Part shown: piece by piece, positions 1-6,751 of the stretch
Position numbering within the stretch: position 1 is the stretch's first letter
How the letters are laid out: each line of letters begins with the position of its first letter
Origin: Comamonas sp. KCTC 72670
GTDB taxonomy: Bacteria; Myxococcota; Myxococcia; Myxococcales; Myxococcaceae
NCBI GenBank assembly: GCA_014656495.1
Contig: BNCN01000006.1
Span: 62,001-126,000 of the forward strand
Length of the DNA: 64,000 bases
Direction: 5' to 3'
Notes under the pieces: generated by a model
Databases searched by the model: none
Told to the model about the DNA's origin: nothing
The model's input: the letters and a program-made list of their open reading frames with translations, nothing else
Position numbers and translations under genes: made by a program

Positions 1-1356
1 CTCCCGCTCCGCATCCTCCACCTGCTCACGGAACGTCCGGTCCGCGCGAGGACGGAAGCCCACGGGCGCGGGGGGCTCCGCTGCCACGGGCGCCGCGGCC
101 GGGCTCGGAATCGCGGCCACCGCGGCCTCGGGTAAGGGCAGGGGGCTCGCGGAGGGTACGGGCGATTCCACCGGAGGCGGCGGCGGCACGTTCCGCCCCC
201 GGGGCAAGAGCTCCAGCGCGTCCGTCCGCGTGACGACCGGGCCCTCACACAGGATGGCCAGCCGCTCCACCAGGTTGCGCAGCTCGCGGACGTTGCCGGG
301 GTAGTCGTAGGCGCTCATCACCGCCAGCGCGTCAGGCGACAGCGTCAGCGGCCGGCGTCCATTCTTGGCACACGCCTCGTCGAGGAACGTCTTGATGAGG
401 TCCGGCAAATCCTCACGCCGCTCGCGCAGCGGGGGCGAGTGAATCTGCACCACGTTGATGCGGTAGTAGAGGTCCTCGCGGAAGCGCCCGGCGGCGATCT
501 CCGCCTCCAGGTTCTTGTTTGTCGCCGCGACGACGCGCACGTCCACCTTGTGCGTCTCCGCGCCGCCCACGCGCTCCAGCTCGCCTTCCTGCAACACGCG
601 CAGCAGCTTGGCCTGCATCGCCTGCGGCATGTCGCCAATCTCGTCCAGGAACAGCGTGCCCTCGTGGGCCAGCTCGAACTTGCCCCGGCGCACGCTCACC
701 GCGCCGGTGAACGCGCCCTTCTCGTGGCCGAACAACTCGCTCTCGATGAGCTCGTGCGGCACCGCGGCGCAGTTGAGCTTCACGAAGGGCTGGCCCTTGC
801 GCTTCGAGTGCTGATGCAGCGCCCGCGCGATGAGCTCCTTGCCCGTGCCGTTCTCACCGGTAATCAGCACCCGGCCCTCGGAGGGCGCCGTGCGCTGGAT
901 GAGCGAGAAGATGCGCTGCATGGCCGGGCCGCTGCCCACCATGTCGTAGCGCCCGAGCTGCGCCCGCAGCTCCTGCAGCTCCTGCATGGCCGCCTGGTGC
1001 TTGAGCACATTGCGCAGCGCCACCAGCAGCCGCTCGCGAGCGATTGGTTTTTCCAGGAAATCCCTGGCTCCAAGCTGCGTCGCCTTCACGGCGGTGTCGA
1101 TGGTGCCGTGCCCGGACATCATGATGACGGGCAGCTCGGGCTTCAGCTCGGTGAGCCGCGCCAGGGCCGTGAGGCCGTCCATGTCCGGCATCTTCACGTC
1201 CATCAGCACGGCATCCACGGGCCGGGCGCTGACGACATCCAGGGCGACCTGACCGCTGCTGGCCAGGTGTGTCTGGTACCCCGCGAGCTGGAGTGACTGG
1301 CTCAGGGTGAGGAGGATGTTCTTCTCGTCATCGACGATGAGGACGGAGGCGGGCAT
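1..1356 (-). CDS. crdA: NtrC-type sigma-54 response regulator CrdA (3' end cut by window edge)
   Basis: This is a sigma-54 activator of development, the output regulator of the Che3 system. 452 codons are visible and the C-terminal Fis-type DNA-binding helices lie outside the window. The N-terminal receiver domain has the acidic pair D9/D10, the phosphorylatable D53 in LMDVKMP, and a conserved Lys in EKPIARE. The AAA+ domain follows, with Walker A GENGTGKE, the sigma-54 contact loop GAFTGA, and Walker B FLDEIGD. A Pro/Ala-rich linker then leads to the start of the Fis region ([11 protein letters not shown]). It is divergent from crdB, as in the published M. xanthus che3 locus, where CheA3 modulates CrdA and the kinase CrdS phosphorylates it. 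The start at 1356 gives the canonical beginning [11 protein letters not shown]. The name comes from synteny plus domain order. Confidence 0.9.
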   Translation of the reverse strand, partial: MPASVLIVDDEKNILLTLSQSLQLAGYQTHLASSGQVALDVVSARPVDAVLMDVKMPDMDGLTALARLTELKPELPVIMMSGHGTIDTAVKATQLGARDFLEKPIARERLLVALRNVLKHQAAMQELQELRAQLGRYDMVGSGPAMQRIFSLIQRTAPSEGRVLITGENGTGKELIARALHQHSKRKGQPFVKLNCAAVPHELIESELFGHEKGAFTGAVSVRRGKFELAHEGTLFLDEIGDMPQAMQAKLLRVLQEGELERVGGAETHKVDVRVVAATNKNLEAEIAAGRFREDLYYRINVVQIHSPPLRERREDLPDLIKTFLDEACAKNGRRPLTLSPDALAVMSAYDYPGNVRELRNLVERLAILCEGPVVTRTDALELLPRGRNVPPPPPVESPVPSASPLPLPEAAVAAIPSPAAAPVAAEPPAPVGFRPRADRTFREQVEDAERE

Positions 1357-1485
1357 GACGGGCTTTCCCCGTGGCACGCCATGGGGCGGGCCGGACGCGG
1401 GTCAATCGTGACAATCTCACGGAAAATATTTGGACATTCAAGGGTTTCGGCGGCAGGGCGGGGTGTCCGCGGAGGGACAAATGTT

Positions 1486-1515
1486 TTGACTCACCCCCGT
1501 CAGTGAGACTACACG
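1486..1515 (+). promoter_or_regulatory. Candidate sigma-70-type promoter for crdB
   Basis: A TTGACT -35 hexamer (1486-1491) is followed after 18 bases by a weak TACACG -10-like hexamer (1510-1515), about 60 bases upstream of crdB. It sits in the 218-base divergent region shared with crdA. The -35 is good and the -10 is poor, so this is tentative. Confidence 0.35.
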
Positions 1516-1574
1516 CCAGCCACCAGACCCCGCGGGCGCGGGCGCGTTTTCGACTACAGAATTCTGGAGGAAAT

Positions 1575-2324
1575 ATGCGTCAGATTTCCCTTTTGGCGGG
1601 GCTCTCCCTCGCCGTCGCCATCATGGGCGGCTGCACCCCTTCCTACCCGAAGTGCAACGAGGACGAGCACTGCGCCGAGAAGGGCGAAGTCTGTGTCCAG
1701 GGCCAGTGTCAGGAGTGCGCCACGGACGCCAACTGCCAGGAGGGTTTCACCTGCCAGGCGAACAAGTGCGCCCCCAAGCCGCCTGAGTGCACCACGGACA
1801 GCGCCTGCGGCAGCGGCCGCATCTGCGAGGCCGGCAAGTGCGCGCAGGCCCAGTGCCAGCAGGACACCCAGTGCCCCGGTGGCGGCAAGTGCGAGTCGGG
1901 CCGCTGCCAGGCCCCCGAGAACACCTGCGCCTCCAGCTCGGACTGCGGCGAGGGCCAGGAGTGCCAGGCCGGCCAGTGCGTGACGGCCTCCGCGGACCGC
2001 TGCGACTGGAGCCCCATCCCGTTCGGCTTCAACGAGTCCGGCCTGTCGGCGGACGCGCAGCAGCGCCTGTCCGACCTGGCCACGTGCCTGAAGTCGGCGT
2101 CGGGCCGGGTGACGCTGGCGGGCCACGCCGACGAGCGCGGCACCGAGGAGTACAACCTCCAGCTCTCCAACCGCCGCGCGGCCTCCGTCAAGCGCTACCT
2201 GACGGACCTGGGCGTCCCGGGCAACCGCCTGAGCACGGTGGGTTACGGTGAGACCCGCCCGGTCAACTCGGCTTCGACGGAAGAGGCCTGGTCGGAAAAC
2301 CGCCGCGTCGAGTTCCAGCGCTAG
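1575..2324 (+). CDS. crdB: Cys-rich OmpA/Pal-family lipoprotein CrdB
   Basis: An outer-membrane lipoprotein that anchors to peptidoglycan and opens the Che3 operon. The 249-residue product begins with a lipoprotein signal ending MGGC, so Cys20 would be lipidated. Residues about 25-145 contain five or six short Cys-rich modules (patterns such as CATDANC, CTTDSAC and CASSSDC), like disulfide-stabilised repeats in myxobacterial surface proteins. The C-terminal about 105 residues are an OmpA-like peptidoglycan-binding domain, with SGRVTLAGHADERGT, NRRAASVKRYL and a terminal ENRRVEF signature. The chosen ATG follows a clear GGAGG. In M. xanthus CrdB is reported to work with the Che3 receptors, so a role in sensing envelope state is plausible. 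The name rests on position between crdA and cheW3. Confidence 0.88.
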   Translation: MRQISLLAGLSLAVAIMGGCTPSYPKCNEDEHCAEKGEVCVQGQCQECATDANCQEGFTCQANKCAPKPPECTTDSACGSGRICEAGKCAQAQCQQDTQCPGGGKCESGRCQAPENTCASSSDCGEGQECQAGQCVTASADRCDWSPIPFGFNESGLSADAQQRLSDLATCLKSASGRVTLAGHADERGTEEYNLQLSNRRAASVKRYLTDLGVPGNRLSTVGYGETRPVNSASTEEAWSENRRVEFQR

Positions 2325-2346
2325 TCTGAGGTAGGCTGCGCGGGTG

Positions 2347-2781
2347 ATGGCCGTTCAAGAGCCTGAAGCGCGTCAGTCCTATCTCGTCTTTGCCTGCGGT
2401 AGTAGCTGGTACGCGGTGCCCGCGGAGAGTGCGGCGGAGGTCGTGACCTTCCCCGAGCTCACGCGGGTACCGGGCGCTCCAGCCCACCTGCTGGGCGTGT
2501 TCGCGCACCGGGGAGAGGTCATCCCCGTCGTGGACATGGGCCTGCTGGTGGGCGGCGTCAGCCAGGGCTCACGAAGGGCGGTGCTGGTGCGCCTGCCCCG
2601 TGGCACCCTCGCCCTCACGGCCAGCACGGTGGCCGGCGTCTCCCCGGTGACGGGCGCGCTGGAGCCCCTGGGCCCCACGGGCGTCCACGTCCACCTGCGC
2701 GGCCCCGCCAAGAGCGGCCCCCGGGACGTGGCCGTCATCGACCCGGAAGGCCTCTTCGACCACCTCAGTCAGGGGGCCTGA
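2347..2781 (+). CDS. cheW3: CheW-type chemotaxis coupling protein
   Basis: A cytoplasmic adaptor linking the MCPs to CheA3. The 144 residues form one CheW (SH3-like) domain. The N-terminal half reads YLVFACGSSWYAVPAESAAE, followed by the typical LLGVFAHRGEVIPVVDM core. A beta-rich C-terminal half ends in DVAVIDPEGLF. A GTG at 2344 directly precedes the ATG, so one residue of uncertainty remains. It lies 22 bases after crdB and 3 bases before a second, diverged CheW-like gene, inside the Che3 operon. Confidence 0.88.
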   Translation: MAVQEPEARQSYLVFACGSSWYAVPAESAAEVVTFPELTRVPGAPAHLLGVFAHRGEVIPVVDMGLLVGGVSQGSRRAVLVRLPRGTLALTASTVAGVSPVTGALEPLGPTGVHVHLRGPAKSGPRDVAVIDPEGLFDHLSQGA

Positions 2782-2784
2782 GTC

Positions 2785-3153
2785 ATGGAGCCACCGGGCC
2801 ACGTCCGGGGAATGCTCCTGTGCCACGCCGGCCCCCACCGGCTCGCCTTCCATGCGCACGAGGTGGCCTCCATCACCTCGCCCGTGGGGCGGGAGGTGGC
2901 GTCCGCGCGCCGGGCGTTTCAGGCGTCCGACGGGGCCTCACGCGCGCTGGTGGCCGCCTCGGGCGGCGCCGTGGGCGTGGACACCTTGGAAATCGACGCC
3001 GAGCCGCACCGGGTGCTGCCAGCGCCGCCGGTGGCGGTGCGGGCGTCGGGCGGCAGTCTCCAGGGCTTCGTGCTCGCCCGCGGTGAGCTGTGGCCGCTGA
3101 TGGGCCTGACGGACTTCGAGCGCTTCCTGCGCGGGCAGTGGGAGGGCGCATGA
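2785..3153 (+). CDS. Diverged CheW-like protein of the Che3 operon
   Basis: A 122-residue protein of the kind usually annotated as hypothetical at this position in che3. Its pattern still follows a CheW fold: an N-terminal strand segment (HRLAFHAHEVASI), a central stretch on the scale of a binding surface, and a C-terminal LQGFVLARGELWPLMGLTDFE resembling the CheW strand that carries the Val-Asp core. It is shorter than ordinary CheW (about 145-165 residues). The stop overlaps the mcp3A start by four bases (ATGA), implying translational coupling. It may be a second coupling protein or a receptor-array accessory. Assignment to the CheW superfamily is inferred from pattern only. Confidence 0.6.
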   Translation: MEPPGHVRGMLLCHAGPHRLAFHAHEVASITSPVGREVASARRAFQASDGASRALVAASGGAVGVDTLEIDAEPHRVLPAPPVAVRASGGSLQGFVLARGELWPLMGLTDFERFLRGQWEGA

Positions 3154-4937
3154 CGGTGCCCGCGGGTTTGAGGGGGCTGGCGCGGTGGATTGCGCGGCCG
3201 GCGCTGCTGGGGTGCTCGGTGGGAGCCCTGCTGGCGGTGTTGCATTGTCAACTCACCGACACGGTCCCCGAAGGGGCCTGGGTCCCCTTCCTGTTGTTCG
3301 TGGGCCTGTCGTTGACGTTGTCGCTCTGGTTCACCGGGGTTCATGGGCGGCGCACGCTGCGGGTGTTGTATGCGCTGGGCGAAGGCCGGCAGCCGTCCAC
3401 GCCAGAGGCCTTGCTCAAGGCCTTGCTGGAGGCCCGCACGTTCCCCGAGCGGAGCTTCGCCTTCGTGCTCCAGTGCTGGCTGTTGGTGTCGCTGGGGCTG
3501 GCGTTCGTCTTCGTCCCGCTGGTGGGCGGCGCGTGGATGCTGGGGCTGCGGCTGGCGATGATGGGGCTGTTCCTGGGCCCGCTGAGCGCGCTGTTCGTCT
3601 ACCTGATGGTGGCGCGCAGGGCGCGCAAGGCGGTGGAGTTGGTGGCCGCCCAGGGCTTGTCTCCCCTGGAGGTGGTGGCCACTGCGCCGCCGCGCCGCCT
3701 GCGGGTGCGCCGGCGCATGGTGCTCTTCACCGCCATCGCGGTGCTCAGCCCGTCGTTCTTCATCATCGACGCGTCCGTGTCGCGGACGCTGGACGCGGTG
3801 GACGCCATGGTAGGCGCGCCCGTGCACCTCCAACGGGAGGCGGCGGCGAATGCCAGCCAGACGCGGGGGCTCGCGGTGGCGGCGCTGGTCGCGGTGCTGG
3901 TGATGATGACGGCCTACGTGGGCGGCGCCGTCATCGCCGAGCCGCTGCGCTCCATCACCGAGGACGCCACCCGGATTGCCCAGGGCGACTTCCGGCCGCC
4001 GCGCATCATCGCCGCGGAGGACGAGGTGTGGGCCACCTCGGCCGCCTTCGCGCAGATGCAGACGCAGCTGGGGCAGGCCCTGACGCAGTTGCAGCGCGCG
4101 GGGCTCCAGATTTCGACCACCACCGAGCAGCTCGTCGCCACGTCCGGGGAGCAGGAGTCCGGCGCGGACGAGCAGGCCGCCTCGCTCAACGTGACGAGCG
4201 CCACCACGGAGGAGCTGGCGCGGTCGGCGCAGCAGATCGCCGGCAACGCCGAGTCCGTGTCCGCCATCGCGGAGACGACCTTCGGCGCGGCGCAGACGGG
4301 CCAGCGGGGCGCCGCCGCCTTCCTGGGCGCGATGCAGCGCATGAAGGAGGACAACCAGGCCATCGCGGACGCGGTGGTGCGCCTCAACAAGCGCGTGCAG
4401 CAGATTGGCAAGGTGGTGGAGTTCATCAATGAGATCGCCGACAAGTCCGACCTGCTGGCGCTCAACGCGGAGCTGGAGGGCACCAAGGCGGGCGAGGTGG
4501 GCCGGGGCTTCTCGCTGGTGGCCGCGGAGATGCGGCGCCTGGCGGAGAACGTCATCCGCTCCACCAAGGCCATCGAGCAGCTCATCGCGGAGATTCGCGA
4601 CGCGACGCACGCTGCGGTGATGGCGACGGAGGCGGGCCTGAAGACGACGGACGCGGGCACCGTGCTGGCGGCCCAGGTGGATGAGAGCCTGAGCCTCATC
4701 CTGGAGCTGGCGCGGCAGACGTCGCACGCGGTACGCAGCATCTCCCTGGCGACGCAGCAGCAGCAGACGGGCACCGACCAGCTCGCCGCGGCCATGGGCG
4801 ACATCCTCCGCGTCACCGAGCAGAACTACGCGGCCACCAAGCAGATGGCCGCGGCCAACGCGGACCTGTCCACGCTGGCGCGCGACCTGAAGCGGGCCGT
4901 GGAGCGCTTCCACATCGCGCCGGGAGGTGACGCGTGA
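3150..4937 (+). CDS. mcp3A: Methyl-accepting chemotaxis protein Mcp3A
   Basis: A membrane chemoreceptor of 595 residues feeding CheA3. The N-terminal about 260 residues contain around five hydrophobic segments (near 12-32, 43-62, 105-150 as a pair, 188-207 and 235-255). No large periplasmic ligand domain is seen, so sensing is probably membrane-embedded or through partners such as CrdB. A HAMP-like region follows (AEPLRSITEDATRIAQGDF), then a long coiled-coil signalling domain. The hairpin tip reads EIADKSDLLALNAELEGTKA, a diverged form of the classic NLLALNAAIEAARAGE. The ATG overlaps the preceding stop and the last codons overlap mcp3B, so it is part of a tightly coupled operon. Confidence 0.9.
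   Translation: MTVPAGLRGLARWIARPALLGCSVGALLAVLHCQLTDTVPEGAWVPFLLFVGLSLTLSLWFTGVHGRRTLRVLYALGEGRQPSTPEALLKALLEARTFPERSFAFVLQCWLLVSLGLAFVFVPLVGGAWMLGLRLAMMGLFLGPLSALFVYLMVARRARKAVELVAAQGLSPLEVVATAPPRRLRVRRRMVLFTAIAVLSPSFFIIDASVSRTLDAVDAMVGAPVHLQREAAANASQTRGLAVAALVAVLVMMTAYVGGAVIAEPLRSITEDATRIAQGDFRPPRIIAAEDEVWATSAAFAQMQTQLGQALTQLQRAGLQISTTTEQLVATSGEQESGADEQAASLNVTSATTEELARSAQQIAGNAESVSAIAETTFGAAQTGQRGAAAFLGAMQRMKEDNQAIADAVVRLNKRVQQIGKVVEFINEIADKSDLLALNAELEGTKAGEVGRGFSLVAAEMRRLAENVIRSTKAIEQLIAEIRDATHAAVMATEAGLKTTDAGTVLAAQVDESLSLILELARQTSHAVRSISLATQQQQTGTDQLAAAMGDILRVTEQNYAATKQMAAANADLSTLARDLKRAVERFHIAPGGDA
4734..4788 (+). repeat. 55-base perfect direct repeat shared by mcp3A and mcp3B
   Basis: Bases 4734-4788 in mcp3A are identical to 6536-6590 in mcp3B, in the segment encoding SISLATQQQQTGTDQLA. 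A second near-identical tract encodes RGFSLVAAEMRRLAEN in both genes (around 4506 and 6310). The two copies lie 1.8 kb apart in direct orientation, so recombination between them would fuse the two receptors. Confidence 0.9.
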
Positions 4938-6751
4938 GCGCGGAGCGGACGGGCCGGCGGGCTTCGTTCAGCCGGCACCTCATGGCGCCCGTGCCGCTCG
5001 CCAACCTGGTGGGCGCCGCGCTCACCCTGCGCTTCGCGTCGCTCACCCTGGCCGAGCCGCTGGCGGGACGGCTGGGGGTGCTCGGCATCCTGGGCGGCGC
5101 CCTCTGTGTGACGGCCCTGGCGGCCGGCGCGGCGGCGTCGTTGGGCCGGCAGCGGACCCTGCGCGGGCTCGAGCGTGGCGATGTGCCCGCCACGCCGGAG
5201 AACCTGGCGGCGGCGGTGTCGGAGGTCACTCGGGCGCCGGAAGAGGCGTTCCTGGGCTCGCTGGGCATGTGGCTGGCCACGACGCTGGTGTTGGGCGTGT
5301 GCGTCTGGCTGGGCCTGGGCGTGGAGCTGGCGGTGGCCTCGCGCATCGCCGCGCTGGGCCTGCTCTTCGGACCGCTCACCGCGCTGCTCGTGCACTGCCT
5401 GGTCGTGCTGCGCTCGCGCCGGGTGGTGTTGTGGCTGGCGGAGCTGGGCATGACGCCCGCGCAGCTCATCGCGGCCATGCCCCGTCGCGCGGAGCTGCGG
5501 GCCCGGCTGGCGGCGTTCGCCTTCGTGACGGTGATGACGCCCGCGGTGCTGTCCGCGCAGCTCGCGTACGCGCTGGGGCAGCGGCTCTTCACCCGGCTCA
5601 TGGCGGAGCGGGATGTCAGCCGGCAACTGGAGCTGGCGCAGGCGCTGCGGCTGGAGGCCCTGACGCAGGGCGGAAGCCTGGTGCTGCTCGTGTTCGCGCT
5701 CGCCCTGACGGCCGCGTACCTGGGCGGCACGCTGCTGGGCGGTCCGCTCCGGGAGCTGGCCCGCGAGGCGAAGCGCATCGCGGAGGGCGACCTCGCGAGC
5801 CCTCGCGTGGTGCCCGCCGAGGACGAGGTCTGGGATGTGTCCGCGGCCTTCTCCACCATGCGCGCGCACCTGGCGGACGTGATGTCCCAGCTGCAGCGCG
5901 CCGGCGCGCAAATCTCGTCGACCACGGAGGAGATTCTCACCACCTCCGGGCGCTACGAGGCGGGGGCGACGGAGCAGGCCAGCTCGCTGGACGAGACGAG
6001 CGCCACCACGGAGGAGCTGGCGCGTTCGGCGCGGCAGATCGCCGAGAACGCGGGCTCGGTGGCCGAAATCGCGCAGCGCACGCTGGGCGCCGCGCAGCAG
6101 GGGCAGGGGAGCGCGGAGGCCTTCCTGGGGTCCATGGCGCGCATGCGGCAGGACAACGTCTCCATCTCCTCGGCGGTGGTGCGGCTCAACAAGCGCGTGC
6201 AGCAGATTGGCAAGATCGTCGAGTTCATCAACGGCGTGGCCGACAAGTCGGAGCTGCTGGCGCTCAACGCGGAGCTGGAGGGCACCAAGGCCAGCGAGGT
6301 GGGGCGCGGCTTCTCGCTGGTGGCCGCGGAGATGCGGCGCCTGGCCGAGAACGTGCTGGAGTCCACGAAGGAAATCGAAGGGCTCATCGAGGAGGTGCGC
6401 GAGGCCTCGGCCGCGGCGGTGTCCGCCACGGAGGGGGGCGTGCGCGCGGTGGAGACCGGCACCACGCTGGCGCAGCAGGTGTCCGAGTCGCTGCGGCAGA
6501 TCGTGCAGCTGGCGGGACAGACGTCGTACGCGGTGCGCAGCATCTCCCTGGCGACGCAGCAGCAGCAGACGGGCACCGACCAGCTCGCCGATACGATGGC
6601 GGACATCCTGCGCATCACCCAGCAGAGCCTGAACGCCACCAAGCAGGTGACGACCGCGAACACGGACCTGCTCGTGCTCGCCAGGGACCTGCAGGGCGTG
6701 GTCGAGCGCTTCCAGATTGGTCAGGAGCCGCTCGGGGAGGAGGGCGGGTGA
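4934..6751 (+). CDS. mcp3B: Methyl-accepting chemotaxis protein Mcp3B
   Basis: The second Che3 receptor, 605 residues, a tandem duplicate of Mcp3A. It has the same architecture: several N-terminal membrane segments (near 14-34, 45-62, 108-155, 195-212 and 240-262), no sizeable periplasmic domain, a HAMP-like segment around GGPLRELAREAKRIAEGDL, and a signalling hairpin with GVADKSELLALNAELEGTKA. The GTG start at 4934 overlaps the mcp3A stop. The final GTGA overlaps the cheA3 GTG start. Parts of the signalling domain are nearly identical in DNA sequence to mcp3A, which suggests recent duplication or gene conversion. Confidence 0.9.
   Translation: MSAERTGRRASFSRHLMAPVPLANLVGAALTLRFASLTLAEPLAGRLGVLGILGGALCVTALAAGAAASLGRQRTLRGLERGDVPATPENLAAAVSEVTRAPEEAFLGSLGMWLATTLVLGVCVWLGLGVELAVASRIAALGLLFGPLTALLVHCLVVLRSRRVVLWLAELGMTPAQLIAAMPRRAELRARLAAFAFVTVMTPAVLSAQLAYALGQRLFTRLMAERDVSRQLELAQALRLEALTQGGSLVLLVFALALTAAYLGGTLLGGPLRELAREAKRIAEGDLASPRVVPAEDEVWDVSAAFSTMRAHLADVMSQLQRAGAQISSTTEEILTTSGRYEAGATEQASSLDETSATTEELARSARQIAENAGSVAEIAQRTLGAAQQGQGSAEAFLGSMARMRQDNVSISSAVVRLNKRVQQIGKIVEFINGVADKSELLALNAELEGTKASEVGRGFSLVAAEMRRLAENVLESTKEIEGLIEEVREASAAAVSATEGGVRAVETGTTLAQQVSESLRQIVQLAGQTSYAVRSISLATQQQQTGTDQLADTMADILRITQQSLNATKQVTTANTDLLVLARDLQGVVERFQIGQEPLGEEGG

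Noticed and set aside
2919-4913. Very long minus-strand open frame opposite mcp3A (and similar ones opposite cheA3, cheB3/cheR3, fadB-like, spermidine-synthase-like genes)
   Set aside because: Such frames arise because high-GC codons rarely form stops on the complementary strand. Their products are Arg/His/Gln/Leu-rich with no motifs, while the plus-strand genes show clear family signatures.
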